Assembly (NCBI RefSeq): GCF_025994435.1
Contig: NZ_BAQK01000036.1
Coordinates: 62,001 to 126,000, forward strand
Reading direction: 5' to 3'
Source of the DNA: Gluconacetobacter johannae
GTDB taxonomy: Bacteria; Pseudomonadota; Alphaproteobacteria; Acetobacterales; Acetobacteraceae
Length of the DNA: 64,000 bases
The notes beneath the pieces are model-generated. The model was given only the letters and a program-made list of their open reading frames with translations, searched no databases and was not told the origin of the DNA. The translations under genes and the position numbers were made by a program. This document shows positions 18,954 to 28,455 of the stretch, in pieces. The first letter of the stretch is position 1. Every line of letters begins with the position of its first letter.

Positions 18954-20129
18954 TCACGACCCGCCACTCTCGGACCGGGTCACGACGGGACGCGGCAGGA
19001 ACACCACCATCCGCCCACGCTGGCGCAGCCTGCCGGCCGTCTGTTCGGCATCGGCGCCCCAGCCCAGGAAAAGATCCGCCCGCGACGCTCCCTGGATGTC
19101 GGTACCGATATCCTGCGCGAACACCAGGCGCCGCCATGCGGCGGCCGACGGGCCGGGCAAGTCCGTCTCGACCCAGATCGGCGCCCCCAGCGGAATGATT
19201 TTCCGGTCGATCGCCGCCGATTGGCCCGGACTCAGCGGCACGCCCATCGCGCCAGGCGCGCCCTGGTCGACATAGACATTGTCCAGCATGGTGAAGAACA
19301 CATAGTTCGGGTTCTCCTCCATCGTCGCACGGGCCTCGCCGGGATGGGCGGTCAGCCATGCGCGGATCGACTGCATGCTGACATCGTCCTCGGCCATCGC
19401 TCCATCGCGGACCAGGACCCGGCCCAACGGCACGTACTCCAGCCCGTTCTTGCCGCCGAACCCCAGCCGCGCGACCTGCCCGCTGGGCAGCCGCACCCGG
19501 CCCGATCCCTGGATCTGCAAAAAGAACAGGTCGGCCGGATCGGCAACCCACAGCAATTCCAGATTGCGGCCCGACAACACGCCGGCGTCGATCTGCGCCC
19601 GCGACCAGTACGGCACGAACTGCCCGCCCTGCCAGCGCCCCGTCACCATGCGCCCATCGGTGGCCCGCGTCCGCACCAGATCATCGGGCACGCGATAGAC
19701 CGGGGTCTGGTAGACGCCGCCCCGCGACAGCGCCCCCCGGATTTCGGGTTCGTAATAGCCGGTGAACAGCGTCGATCCGTCGCCGGCCTGGACCGGCTGG
19801 AACCAGCGTTCGTAGAACGCCCGCGCCGCCTGGGCGTCGCCCGTGGGCAGCGCCGTGGCCGCCCGGCAGGCCGGCAGCCAGTCGCCGACATGCGCGCCGG
19901 GGCCGCTGTCCGCCCCCAGCGTCGCATCCGCCGGCAGGCGGCCCAGATGGTGGCATTCGGTCAGGAAGACCGGAAGCGACTGCTGGGCGGCATCCGCCCC
20001 CCATCCTTGCAGGTCGGAGAACGCGACAGGCTGATGCCCGCCTTCGGTCTGCATGGCGCAGGCCGACAGCAGGGCGATGGCGGCGGCACCAGCGCCCCGC
20101 AGGATTTTAGAGATAAGGGTGTGGGACAA
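18954..20129 (-). CDS. mltA: Membrane-bound lytic murein transglycosylase A
   Basis: A 391-residue lytic transglycosylase that cleaves peptidoglycan to 1,6-anhydro products. The N-terminus ends in a lipobox LLSAC (Cys about 24), so it should be an outer-membrane lipoprotein. The MltA domain (GYYEPEIRG to QIQGSGRV, residues about 115-240) is followed by the 3D domain with the conserved Asp segment QDIGTDIQGASRADLFLG. The only start that keeps the signal peptide is TTG at 20129; there is no ATG upstream of the lipobox. Downstream of Tim44 by 60 nt on the same strand. Confidence 0.93.
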   Translation of the reverse strand: MSHTLISKILRGAGAAAIALLSACAMQTEGGHQPVAFSDLQGWGADAAQQSLPVFLTECHHLGRLPADATLGADSGPGAHVGDWLPACRAATALPTGDAQAARAFYERWFQPVQAGDGSTLFTGYYEPEIRGALSRGGVYQTPVYRVPDDLVRTRATDGRMVTGRWQGGQFVPYWSRAQIDAGVLSGRNLELLWVADPADLFFLQIQGSGRVRLPSGQVARLGFGGKNGLEYVPLGRVLVRDGAMAEDDVSMQSIRAWLTAHPGEARATMEENPNYVFFTMLDNVYVDQGAPGAMGVPLSPGQSAAIDRKIIPLGAPIWVETDLPGPSAAAWRRLVFAQDIGTDIQGASRADLFLGWGADAEQTAGRLRQRGRMVVFLPRPVVTRSESGGS

Positions 20130-20189
20130 CGACAGAGCCAGACCGTTCGTAAAAGGAAAGCGCGCCAGAGGGCGAAAAATAAAAGAAAA

Positions 20190-20870
20190 TCAGGCGCTGC
20201 GGCTTGCGGCCAGGCGCCAGGCCGCACCACTGACCGCCGCCCCCAGCAGACGCTCGAACGTCCACAGGTCCGAGAACTCGGTCACCGAATCGGTGCCGGA
20301 TACCGGTTGGCCATCCTTGTCCAGGGTCAGGCTGATCTGGTCGGAGACGATGCGGACATCAATGCGCGCATGGGCGGCGCCGTCCCGTTCCTCGACCGCG
20401 GCATCGACGATCGCCAGGCTGGCGATGGCGCGGACCTCGGCCTTCTGGGTTTCGCCCAACTGCTCGCGCGACCGGATGGCCCCCTCGAACGCCGCCAGCG
20501 CGTTGGCGGTCAGGCGCTCGCGCAGCAGGGCAACGTCTCCGGTGCCGAAGGCCTGGACGATCTGCCGGAACGAGGTCTCGACCCCCTTGAGAAACTGGGC
20601 CGGCACGAAATCGCGCTCGCGCCGCGCAATCTCGCCCAGCACCTGCCCCACCCGGGTTTCGGGCGCCGGCACGTCATAATCCGTCAACGGCGCCGGGGCT
20701 TCGGCCCGCCCTTCGATCACCGGCCCGGGGCGCGGCGCCGACACCGGCTGGGGCCGGGGTTCGGCCCCCACGCGCGTCCCCAGGATGCTACGCAGCCGCA
20801 GCGCCAGGAAGGCGGCGATCAGGCCGAACAGCACCAGATCGAACGGAAAATGACTGAACGAGAAATCCAT
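20190..20870 (-). CDS. Tim44/TimA-domain protein
   Basis: A 226-residue protein with one N-terminal membrane helix (FDLVLFGLIAAFLALRLRSI, residues about 9-28), a Pro-rich linker and a C-terminal Tim44-like domain (residues about 80-226), including VGQVLGEIARRERDF and FLKGVETSF. Bacterial homologues of mitochondrial Tim44 (TimA) are inner-membrane-associated; the molecular role is not settled. It is divergent from secB, an arrangement common in alphaproteobacteria. An in-frame ATG at 20882 (MGLV...) is an equally possible start. Confidence 0.85.
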   Translation of the reverse strand: MDFSFSHFPFDLVLFGLIAAFLALRLRSILGTRVGAEPRPQPVSAPRPGPVIEGRAEAPAPLTDYDVPAPETRVGQVLGEIARRERDFVPAQFLKGVETSFRQIVQAFGTGDVALLRERLTANALAAFEGAIRSREQLGETQKAEVRAIASLAIVDAAVEERDGAAHARIDVRIVSDQISLTLDKDGQPVSGTDSVTEFSDLWTFERLLGAAVSGAAWRLAASRSA

Positions 20871-21088
20871 CACCAAGCCCATCAGAGGCGACCCGGACAG
20901 GCCGGCCCGCAGGTCAGAAGTCGCCCCTACACATAAGCAACGCCCCGGTCGGACACAATGCGGCACCCGGCGTAAACGGGGATATCGGGAAAATCCGCAT
21001 GGGCGGTCCATCGAGGTTGGCGAACGTCGCCGGGCATGCTACCGCCGGAACCTGTTTTCCGTTTTTGCGTGCAAGGAAATCCTCGTTC

Positions 21089-21607
21089 ATGTCCGACACG
21101 ACTCAGCCCCCCACCGACGGCGCCCAGGGCGTTCCGCCGGCGTTGCCGCTGACCATCAACCTGCAGTACACCAAGGACCTGTCGTTCGAAGTCCCGGCCG
21201 GCGCCGAGATTTTCGCGACACTGCGCGCGAACCCCCAGATTTCCGTCAACATCGACGTCCAGGCCAACCGCCTGCAGCAGGACCATCCGGTCTTCGAGGT
21301 CGTGCTGGCGATCAAGGCCGAGGCCCTGGAAGCCCCCGAGAAGGAAGGCGCCGCCCCCGGCCGCGCCGTGTTCATCGCGGAACTGGCCTATGCCGCCATC
21401 GTCACCCTGACGAACGCGCCGGACGAACTGGTCGAGCCGATCCTGCTGGTCGAAGTGCCGCGCCTGATCTTCCCCTACGTCCGCAACATCATCAGCGAAG
21501 TCACGCGTGACGGCGGGTTCCCGCCCGTCGTGCTGCAGCCGATTGATTTCGTGGCCCTGTGGCAGGCCAAGCGCAGCAGCTTCCCCCAGACCGCCGGCAA
21601 CGCCTGA
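21089..21607 (+). CDS. secB: Protein-export chaperone SecB
   Basis: A 172-residue tetrameric chaperone that holds preproteins unfolded and hands them to SecA. The INLQYTKDLSFEVP start of the fold, NRLQQDHPVFEVVLAI, ELAYAAIVTL and the C-terminal PRLIFPYVRNIISEVTRDGGFPP (quoted in part) are diagnostic. AAGGA (21073-21077) supports the ATG. Convergent with hemD across a long inverted repeat at 21612-21659. Confidence 0.97.
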   Translation: MSDTTQPPTDGAQGVPPALPLTINLQYTKDLSFEVPAGAEIFATLRANPQISVNIDVQANRLQQDHPVFEVVLAIKAEALEAPEKEGAAPGRAVFIAELAYAAIVTLTNAPDELVEPILLVEVPRLIFPYVRNIISEVTRDGGFPPVVLQPIDFVALWQAKRSSFPQTAGNA

Positions 21608-21611
21608 TCCC

Positions 21612-21659
21612 TCCGGGGACTGATCCGTGGCCGGCGCGCCGGCGCGGATCAGCCCCGGA
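21612..21659. terminator. Bidirectional terminator between secB and hemD
   Basis: A 15-bp inverted repeat with one bulged A (21612-21627 with 21645-21659) begins 4 nt after the secB stop and includes the hemD stop codon in its right arm. The loop itself contains the palindrome CCGGCGCGCCGG. Neither side has a T run, but length, symmetry and placement between convergent genes make a two-way terminator the best reading. Confidence 0.65.
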
Positions 21660-22389
21660 CGATCTGCCGATGCTGCCCCAGCCGGGACAGCATCGACCCG
21701 CTGTCCGGATGGTCGGCGACGTCGATTCCCCGCCATGTCGCCTCGGCCAGGGCCGAAGCCGTGGCGGCGGATATCGCAACCGCCCTGACCCCGCACAGCC
21801 TGGCTGTCGCGTCCTGTGGCAGGGCCGCCAGGAACTGGCGCGCCGTCTCGGCGGAATAGAACAAGGCAGCCTCCACCGCCCCCTGCGCCAGGGCGTCGAG
21901 GACATCGCCCCCCAGCCTTCCAGCGGGCTCCACCGTATAGACACATCGGCGATTGACTCGGAATCCCGCCTGCCGCAGGCCCGATACCAGCGCACCGCCA
22001 TATCCCTGCGCCGTCGCCAGCAGCAGCGCGCCGCGCCGTGGGTCCAGCCGCGCGCGGGCCAGGTCCAGCAGCGCCCCAGCGGTTCCGCCCGCCGCCATGA
22101 CATCGCCAAATCCGGCCTCGCGCGCACGCCGCGCCGTCGCCTCCCCCACCGCCAGGACCGGCATGTCCGGCGGCATCCGTCCCGCCAGGGCGGCGATCGC
22201 CTGGCCGCTGGTCAGCAGCACGGCCTGCGGCCGGCCGACCGGCAGGGCAAGCGGGTGGGCCCCGATCCGCAGCATCGGCGCGGCGTAGGGTCGCCATCCC
22301 AGGGCGCGCACGGCGGCCAGGGTCTCGCCGAGGCCGGGTTCGGGGCGGGTGACCAGAACGCCGGGCCGAAGCGGATTATCAGTCGGCAA
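21649..22389 (-). CDS. hemD: Uroporphyrinogen-III synthase
   Basis: A 246-residue HemD, which cyclises hydroxymethylbilane with inversion of ring D. Conservation is low in this family; support comes from VLVTRPEPG at the N-terminus, LLTSGQAI, the LLLATAQGYGG segment, a VYTVEP-type segment and FYSAETA, plus the position directly after hemC. The chosen TTG start at 22389 gives the family-typical N-terminus and overlaps hemC by 11 nt; the frame extends further upstream but that part overlaps hemC and has no similarity. Confidence 0.88.
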   Translation of the reverse strand: MPTDNPLRPGVLVTRPEPGLGETLAAVRALGWRPYAAPMLRIGAHPLALPVGRPQAVLLTSGQAIAALAGRMPPDMPVLAVGEATARRAREAGFGDVMAAGGTAGALLDLARARLDPRRGALLLATAQGYGGALVSGLRQAGFRVNRRCVYTVEPAGRLGGDVLDALAQGAVEAALFYSAETARQFLAALPQDATARLCGVRAVAISAATASALAEATWRGIDVADHPDSGSMLSRLGQHRQIVRG

Positions 22390-23458
22390 AAATATCCGAC
22401 GGGCTGTCCGCCCGCAGGCTGCGTCCCAGCTCGCGCCCCAGCCGCTCGGCATCGGCCGGGGCGCCGGTCGCGACACGCCGCAACAGGAACGACCCGTCCT
22501 CCCGCGCCACCAGGCCCGTCAGGCGCAGGGTCGGATCCTGGCTGGATTCATCCCAGACCAGGCGGGCATAGCCCCCGATGGGCGTGCGGCAGGACCCGTC
22601 CAGTTCGGCCAGCAGCGCCCGCTCGGCCGTGGCCACGGCGCGGGCCTCGTAATCCTCGATCGCCGCCAGCAGTTCGCGCAGCTCCACGTCGCTCTCGCGG
22701 ACCGTGACGCCGACAATGCCCTGGCCCGCCGCCGGCACCATGACCTCGGGGTCCAGGACGATGTCGGCACGGTCCTCCATGCCCAGGCGACGCAGCCCGG
22801 CCAGGGCCAGCAGCGTCGCGTCGCACTGCCGGGCCGCCAGCTTGTCCAGCCGCGTCTGCACATTGCCACGCAGCAGGCCGAACCGCAGGTCGGGGCGGAC
22901 ATGCAGCATCTGCGCCTGCCGCCGGACCGAGGCGCAGCCGACCAGCGCGCCGGGCGGCAGCGCCGCGAACGGGTCCGACGCCGTCCCTTTTTCGAGGCCC
23001 GGCCCCAGGATCAGCACGTCGCGCGCGTCTTCGCGGCGCAAGGTGCAGGCCAGCACCAGCCCAGGCGGCAGGGTGGTTTCCAGGTCCTTCAGGCTGTGCA
23101 CGGCGAAGTCGATGCGGCCGTCGGACAGCGCATCGTGAATTTCCTTGGCGAACAGGCCCTTGCCGCCGATCTCGGCCAGGCGGCGGTTCTGGACCTGGTC
23201 GCCGGTGGTGTTGATCTGGTGTTCCTGGAACGCCCCCATGTCGCGCAGCACCGGGCAGAACCGCGTCAGCACCGTCAAAAACGCGCGCGTCTGCACCAGC
23301 GCCAGGGGCGACGCCCGCGTGCCCACCCGCAGCGGCAACTGCCGGCGATGATGGGTTTCAGGGCGCTGTACGCCCTGCTTCTGACGCGCGGCGGCTTCGG
23401 CCGCAACCTTCTGCAGGGCGGATGACGGATCAGGGGCGGGAGATCGGGCAAAATCCAT
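22379..23458 (-). CDS. hemC: Hydroxymethylbilane synthase (porphobilinogen deaminase)
   Basis: A 359-residue enzyme joining four porphobilinogens into hydroxymethylbilane. It shows LRVGTRASPLAL, the INTTGDQ loop, GGKGLFAKEIHDAL with DFAVHSLKDL (catalytic Asp), and the cofactor cysteine in DGSCRTPIGGYA (about residue 278). The first 40 residues before LRVGTR are an extension beyond the usual start, and no internal ATG offers a better choice. Divergent from tsaD with 71 nt between, a common alphaproteobacterial arrangement; coupled to hemD. Confidence 0.96.
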   Translation of the reverse strand: MDFARSPAPDPSSALQKVAAEAAARQKQGVQRPETHHRRQLPLRVGTRASPLALVQTRAFLTVLTRFCPVLRDMGAFQEHQINTTGDQVQNRRLAEIGGKGLFAKEIHDALSDGRIDFAVHSLKDLETTLPPGLVLACTLRREDARDVLILGPGLEKGTASDPFAALPPGALVGCASVRRQAQMLHVRPDLRFGLLRGNVQTRLDKLAARQCDATLLALAGLRRLGMEDRADIVLDPEVMVPAAGQGIVGVTVRESDVELRELLAAIEDYEARAVATAERALLAELDGSCRTPIGGYARLVWDESSQDPTLRLTGLVAREDGSFLLRRVATGAPADAERLGRELGRSLRADSPSDIFAD

Positions 23459-23529
23459 GGTCTGTCTCTATTACCGCGACGAGACGAAGGAAAGATGACA
23501 TAACGCCCGACGGAACTGTATTTTATGCA

Positions 23530-24639
23530 ATGATGATGTCGCCCTCGTCCGCCCACCCCGTACCGACGCCGGTACTGGCCATCGAATCGTCCTGCGACGA
23601 TACCGCCTGCGCCATCGTCGCCTCCGACGGCGCCATCCTGGCCGAGGCCGTGCTGTCGCAATCGGGGCATATTCCCTTCGGCGGCGTGGTGCCCGAAATC
23701 GCCGCCCGCGCGCATCTGGCCGCCCTGCCGGCGCTGGTGCGCCACACGCTGGACCGCGCCGGCCTGCCACCATCCGGGCTGGGCGCCATCGCGGCCAGCA
23801 CCGGGCCGGGGCTGATCGGCGGGCTGATCGTCGGCGCGGGGGTCGCCAAGGGCCTGGCCGTCGCGCTGGACCGGCCGTTCGTGGCCGTCAACCATATCGA
23901 GGCCCATGCCCTGACCGCCCGCCTGCCGGGCCTGGTGCCGGGGGGCGCGCCGTTTCCCTACCTGCTGCTGCTGGTGTCGGGTGGGCATTGCCAGTGCATC
24001 GCCGTCGAGGGCGTGGGCCGCTACCGCAAGCTGGGCGGCACGATCGACGACGCGGCGGGCGAGGCCTTCGACAAGGTTGCCAAGATGCTTGGCCTGGGCT
24101 GGCCCGGCGGCCCGGCGGTCGAGGCCCTGGCCGCCGAGGGCGATCCGGCGCCCTACCCGCTGCCCCGCCCGCTGTTCGGCCGGCCGGGGTGCGATTTTTC
24201 GTTCTCGGGCCTGAAGACGGCGGTGGCGCAGAAGCTGGCGCCGTTCGCGGCCGGCGCGCTGCCCCGGTCCGCCGCCGCCGGCATCGCGGCCAGTTTCCAG
24301 GACGCCGTGGCCGCTATCGTCGCCGACCGCGTCGCCCACGCGCTGGACATGATGCCACAGGCGACGCTGCTGGTCGCGGCGGGCGGCGTCGCGGCCAATA
24401 CCCGCCTGCGCGCCTGCCTGACCGACCTTGCGGCGTCGCGCGGCCTACCCTTCGCGGCCCCGCCGCTGCGCCTGTGCACCGACAATGCCGTCATGGTCGC
24501 CTGGGCCGCGATCGAGACGTTGCGCGAACGGCATGCCCGGGGCCTGCCCCCCGCCGACGATCTGGACCTGCTGCCCCGCCCCCGGTGGCCGCTGGAACAG
24601 ATGGCCGAACGGTTTCCCATGACTGCCCCGCCGGGCTAG
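23530..24639 (+). CDS. tsaD: tRNA N6-adenosine threonylcarbamoyltransferase TsaD
   Basis: A 369-residue ASKHA-fold enzyme that transfers threonylcarbamoyl to A37 of ANN-decoding tRNAs. The N-terminal LAIESSCDDTACAIV, the metal-site HIEAH (about residue 130), VSGGHCQ, the GGTIDDAAGEAFDK segment and the C-terminal CTDNAVMVAWA are all present. Three consecutive ATG codons begin at 23530 and the third (23536) is also possible. No Shine-Dalgarno is visible; a TATTTT lies only 5 nt upstream, so initiation may be leaderless or inefficient. First gene of tsaD-rlmJ-gpsA. Confidence 0.96.
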   Translation: MMMSPSSAHPVPTPVLAIESSCDDTACAIVASDGAILAEAVLSQSGHIPFGGVVPEIAARAHLAALPALVRHTLDRAGLPPSGLGAIAASTGPGLIGGLIVGAGVAKGLAVALDRPFVAVNHIEAHALTARLPGLVPGGAPFPYLLLLVSGGHCQCIAVEGVGRYRKLGGTIDDAAGEAFDKVAKMLGLGWPGGPAVEALAAEGDPAPYPLPRPLFGRPGCDFSFSGLKTAVAQKLAPFAAGALPRSAAAGIAASFQDAVAAIVADRVAHALDMMPQATLLVAAGGVAANTRLRACLTDLAASRGLPFAAPPLRLCTDNAVMVAWAAIETLRERHARGLPPADDLDLLPRPRWPLEQMAERFPMTAPPG

Positions 24640-24648
24640 ACCCTCGGC

Positions 24649-25479
24649 ATGAACTATCGCCACGCCTATCACGCCGGCAATTTCGCCGACTGCATGAAGC
24701 ATGTGCTGCTGGTCCTGCTGGTGCAGGCCCTGCGCCGCAAGCCCGCGCCGTTTTCGGTCCTGGACACCCATGCCGGGATCGGGCGCTACGATCTGACAGG
24801 CGATCCGGCCGGGCGCACCGGCGAATGGCGGGCCGGGATCGGGCGCCTGCTGGAGAGCACCTCAACGGACGGCCCGCTTGCAGCCTACCTGGACCTGGTC
24901 CGTCAGGCCGGGGCGCCGGCGTCCTATCCCGGATCGCCACAGATCGCCGCCATGATGCTGCGTCCGCAGGACCGTCTGGTCTGCTGCGAACTCCACCCCG
25001 AGGACAGCCGGACGCTGCGCGCCCTGTTCGCGGACAACCGCCAGGTGTCGGTCCATGCGCGCGACGGCTATGCCGCGCTGGGCGCCCTGCTGCCCCCGCG
25101 TGACGCGCGGCGCGGACTGGTGCTGATCGACCCGCCGTTCGAGCAGCCTGACGAATTCCAGCGCCTGGCGGCGGGTATCGTCACCGCGCGCCGCCGATTC
25201 GCCTCGGGCATCGTCGCGGCCTGGTATCCGATCAAGCACCGCGCCCCGGTCCGGGCGTTTCACGATTCGCTGCGCGATTCGGGGCTGCGGGACCTCATCG
25301 CGGTGGAACTGACCCTGCGCCCGCCGCTGGACCCGTCGCGCCTGAACGGCTGCGGGGTGCTGGTGGCAGGTCCACCGTTCGGCTTCGCCGAACAGGCCCT
25401 TCCGGCGATGCGTGCCCTGACCCACCTGTCGCCTGACGGAACGGGCGAAGCCACCCTCACCCGCATCGCCGAGGAATAG
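24649..25479 (+). CDS. rlmJ: 23S rRNA (adenine-2030-N6)-methyltransferase RlmJ
   Basis: A 276-residue methyltransferase that modifies A2030 of 23S rRNA. The N-terminus NYRHAYHAGNFADCMKH is a signature of the family; the SAM region is VLDTHAGIGRYDL and the catalytic motif is DPPF (VLIDPPFEQPDEF, about residue 162). It lies 9 nt after tsaD and 4 nt before gpsA, so the three genes are probably one operon. Confidence 0.93.
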   Translation: MNYRHAYHAGNFADCMKHVLLVLLVQALRRKPAPFSVLDTHAGIGRYDLTGDPAGRTGEWRAGIGRLLESTSTDGPLAAYLDLVRQAGAPASYPGSPQIAAMMLRPQDRLVCCELHPEDSRTLRALFADNRQVSVHARDGYAALGALLPPRDARRGLVLIDPPFEQPDEFQRLAAGIVTARRRFASGIVAAWYPIKHRAPVRAFHDSLRDSGLRDLIAVELTLRPPLDPSRLNGCGVLVAGPPFGFAEQALPAMRALTHLSPDGTGEATLTRIAEE

Positions 25480-25483
25480 GATC

Positions 25484-26446
25484 ATGACCGTTTCGCGCAT
25501 CGCCGTCATCGGCGCCGGGGCCTGGGGCATCGCACTGGCGACGCAGGCCGCCCGTGCCGGGGCGCAGGTTCACCTGTGGGCCCGGCGACCCGAGACCCTG
25601 ACCCCCGAACGCACCCTGCCCCGCCTGCCGGGGGCCGTGCTGCCGGCCTCGGTCACCGTGACGTCGGCCATGCCCGCGCAGGCGGACGCCGTGCTGCTGG
25701 CGGTGCCGATGCAGCACCTGCGCGCGGTGCTGGCCCACGTCCCTCCGGCCGGGCCGATGGTCGCCTGTTGCAAGGGGGTGGAACGCGACAGCCTGGCCCT
25801 GCCGCTGGATATCATCGCCGACGCCCATCCCGATCTGCCGCGCGCCGTCCTGTCCGGCCCCAATTTCGCGCATGAGGTCGCTCAGGGCCTGCCGACCGCC
25901 GCCGTGCTGGCCTGCGACGACGGCGGGCTGGCGCGCCGCCTGGCCGACCACCTGACCACCCCGACCTTCCGCCTCTATGCCAGCGACGACACGATCGGCG
26001 TGCAGATCGGCGGGGCGGCCAAGAACGTGATCGCCATCGCCGCCGGCGCCACCATCGGCGCCGGCCTGGGCGAAAACGCGCGGGCCTCGCTGATGACCCG
26101 GGGCCTGGCGGAACTGGGCCGCCTGGCCGAGGGGCTGGGCGGGCGCATGGCCACACTGTCGGGGCTGGCGGGCGTCGGCGACCTGATCCTGACCTGCACC
26201 GGCCCGTCCTCGCGCAATTTCAGCCTTGGCCTGGCGCTGGGGCGCGGCGAAACGCTGGACGCGATCCTCGGCCAGCGCACCACGGTGGCCGAGGGGGTCG
26301 CGACCGCGCCGGCCATCCTGGCCCTGGCCCGCGCCCATGGCATCGCCGTGCCGGTGATCGAAACGATGTCCCTGCTGCTGGCGGGCGACATCGACCTGCC
26401 GGCGGCGCGGGACAGGCTGCTCAACCGGCCCGTCGGAACGGAATAG
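25484..26446 (+). CDS. gpsA: Glycerol-3-phosphate dehydrogenase, NAD(P)+
   Basis: A 320-residue cytoplasmic enzyme making sn-glycerol-3-phosphate from dihydroxyacetone phosphate for phospholipid synthesis. The dinucleotide fold starts IAVIGAGAWGIALA (residues 5-18). CCKGVERDS, the LSGPNFAHEVAQGLP segment, the GGAAKNVIAIAAGA segment with its catalytic Lys (about residue 182) and GLAGVGDLILTC all match. Its ribosome site GAGGAATAGGA is formed by the end of rlmJ. Confidence 0.96.
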   Translation: MTVSRIAVIGAGAWGIALATQAARAGAQVHLWARRPETLTPERTLPRLPGAVLPASVTVTSAMPAQADAVLLAVPMQHLRAVLAHVPPAGPMVACCKGVERDSLALPLDIIADAHPDLPRAVLSGPNFAHEVAQGLPTAAVLACDDGGLARRLADHLTTPTFRLYASDDTIGVQIGGAAKNVIAIAAGATIGAGLGENARASLMTRGLAELGRLAEGLGGRMATLSGLAGVGDLILTCTGPSSRNFSLGLALGRGETLDAILGQRTTVAEGVATAPAILALARAHGIAVPVIETMSLLLAGDIDLPAARDRLLNRPVGTE

Positions 26447-26455
26447 GCGCGCGCC

Positions 26456-27697
26456 CTACAGGACGAACATGCCGGCGATGGTCGCGCTCATGAAATTCGA
26501 CAGGGAGCCCGCCAACACCGCGCGCAGGCCCATGGAGGCGATCTCCGCCCGTCGTTCCGGCGCGACACTGCCGAATCCCGCGATCAGGATCCCCACCGAC
26601 GACAGGTTGGAAAACCCGCACAACGCGAACGAGGCGATGGCCAGTGACCGCGCGTCCAGCGTCGCCTGGTGGAAATGCGGGGCGAGCGACAGGTAGGCGA
26701 CGAATTCGTTGAAGACCAGCTTCTGTCCCATGATCGCGCCGACGACGCCGCATTCGTGCCACGGCACCCCGATCAGCCACGCCAGCGGCGCGAACAGGAC
26801 CCCGAACAGGCGTTCCAGCGACAGTCCGGCGATGCCCAGCCAGTCGCCCAGCCCATGGATCATGCCGTTGGCCAGCGCGATCAGCCCGATGAAGGCGATC
26901 AGCATGCTGCCGACCGCCACCGCCACGGTGACGCCGCTGGCCGAGCCCACGGCGATGGCCTCGAACACATTCACCGGATGCTCGTGCCCGAAGGCAAGGT
27001 CGAGGCGCGTGACCCGCGTGTCCTCGCGGGTGGGCATGATGATCTTGGCGAACAGCAGGCCGCCGGGGATGGCCATGACGGACGCCGCCAGCAGATAGTC
27101 CATGGGCACGCCCAGCCCCGCATAGCCCGCCAGCACCGATCCCGCGACCGAGGCCGTGCCGCTGGACATCACCGCGAACAGCTCGGCGCGGGTCAGCAGC
27201 GGGACGTAAGGGCGAAGGGCCACCGGCATCTCGCTCTGGCCCAGGAAGATGGTCGTGACGGCGGAAAACGACTCGATCGTCGAGGTCCCCAGCACACGCC
27301 GCACCACACCGCCCAGGAAGGCCGCCAGATGCTGCATGATCCGATAATAATACAGGATGGCGATAAGCGCCGAGATATAGACGATCTGCGGCAGGATCCG
27401 CAGCGCGAAGATGAATCCGTTGCCGGGGAACAGCGTGTTCATCCGGTCGTCGACCAGTCCGCCGAACAGGAAGGCGGTACCCTGCGTCCCATATCCCAGC
27501 ACGGTGTTCACCACGGTGGAGACGGCGTGCAGCGCCTGCCGCCCCACCGGGACGAACAGCACCAGCCCGCCCAGCGCCACCTGCATCGCGACCGCCGCCG
27601 CGACCACCCGGATACGTATCCCCCGCCGGTCCGTCGACACGGCGAACGCCAGGCCGATCAGGACCGCAATACCCAGAACTCCCCGAAGGACGGCCAT
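26456..27697 (-). CDS. nupC: Concentrative nucleoside transporter, NupC/CNT family
   Basis: A 413-residue inner-membrane symporter importing nucleosides with H+ or Na+. There are three N-terminal helices, a gate-like domain, then the core with LFPGNGFIFALRILPQIV, FLGQSEMPVALRPY (nucleoside-site QxE), SGTASVAGSVLAGYA and the C-terminal FALCGFSNLSSVGI, all CNT signatures. Length is typical of bacterial members. ATG at 27697 with GGGG upstream is chosen; the much longer open frame upstream runs into the gpx promoter region and has no similarity. Convergent with gpsA, 9 nt apart. Confidence 0.93.
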   Translation of the reverse strand: MAVLRGVLGIAVLIGLAFAVSTDRRGIRIRVVAAAVAMQVALGGLVLFVPVGRQALHAVSTVVNTVLGYGTQGTAFLFGGLVDDRMNTLFPGNGFIFALRILPQIVYISALIAILYYYRIMQHLAAFLGGVVRRVLGTSTIESFSAVTTIFLGQSEMPVALRPYVPLLTRAELFAVMSSGTASVAGSVLAGYAGLGVPMDYLLAASVMAIPGGLLFAKIIMPTREDTRVTRLDLAFGHEHPVNVFEAIAVGSASGVTVAVAVGSMLIAFIGLIALANGMIHGLGDWLGIAGLSLERLFGVLFAPLAWLIGVPWHECGVVGAIMGQKLVFNEFVAYLSLAPHFHQATLDARSLAIASFALCGFSNLSSVGILIAGFGSVAPERRAEIASMGLRAVLAGSLSNFMSATIAGMFVL

Positions 27698-27839
27698 TCT
27701 ACCCCTGCCAATACAATTCCGTAACGACACTGTGCGTTGCGGATTACGCTGTCCAGACCGTCCGTGAACAGGTGGGCACGCGGGGGAAACTGCTCTAGGC
27801 TTTCCTTGAGAAAAGATGGCGAGAGACAGAATCGGTTCC

Positions 27840-28325
27840 ATGACGACCGCATACGACTTCACCCTACCGGCCCTTGACGGCGGCACGATCGACCTTGGCA
27901 CCCTGCGCGGCAAGCCGGTCCTGATCGTGAATACCGCGTCGAAATGCGGCTTCACCCCGCAATTCGAGGGCCTGCAGGCGCTGTGGTCGTTCTATCGCGG
28001 CAATGACCTGACCATCGTCGGCGTGCCGTCCAACGATTTCGGCAACCAGGAACCCGGCACGGCCGAGCAGATCGCCACCTTCTGCAGCCGCAATTACAAC
28101 GTCACCTTCCCCATGGCGGCGCGCAGCCACGTCAAGGGCGACGGCAGCCTGCCGCTGTTCCAGTGGATCGCGCAGGAAGGCGGATTCCTGTCGCGGCCGC
28201 GCTGGAATTTCTACAAATACCTGATCGGGCGCGACGGGCACCTGGCCGACTGGTTCGTCAGCACGACCTCGCCCGAATCGCGCCGCGTGCGGCTGGCGAT
28301 CGAACGCACGATCCTGGATCACTGA
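27840..28325 (+). CDS. Glutathione peroxidase family protein
   Basis: A 161-residue thiol peroxidase of the glutathione-peroxidase/BtuE family that reduces H2O2 and organic hydroperoxides. The Cys form of the active site lies in VNTASKCGFTPQFEGL (Cys about 38), the Gln and Trp partners are likely in the region around PSNDFGNQEPGT and WNFYKYLI. In bacteria these enzymes often use thioredoxin rather than glutathione; gshB elsewhere in the window shows that glutathione is made. The ATG at 27840 matches the family N-terminus; ATG at 27816 would add eight residues. Confidence 0.93.
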   Translation: MTTAYDFTLPALDGGTIDLGTLRGKPVLIVNTASKCGFTPQFEGLQALWSFYRGNDLTIVGVPSNDFGNQEPGTAEQIATFCSRNYNVTFPMAARSHVKGDGSLPLFQWIAQEGGFLSRPRWNFYKYLIGRDGHLADWFVSTTSPESRRVRLAIERTILDH

Positions 28326-28455
28326 ATCCCGGATCGCCGCGCGAAACGCCCGCGCCCCGCGCGTGGCGATTGCGTCCGGCCCGCGCCCATAGGACAGTGC
28401 ATCGCCCGCCCGGCCACCCATGGCCGGCGACGTCGTGCCGCCCGGAGGTCCCCCT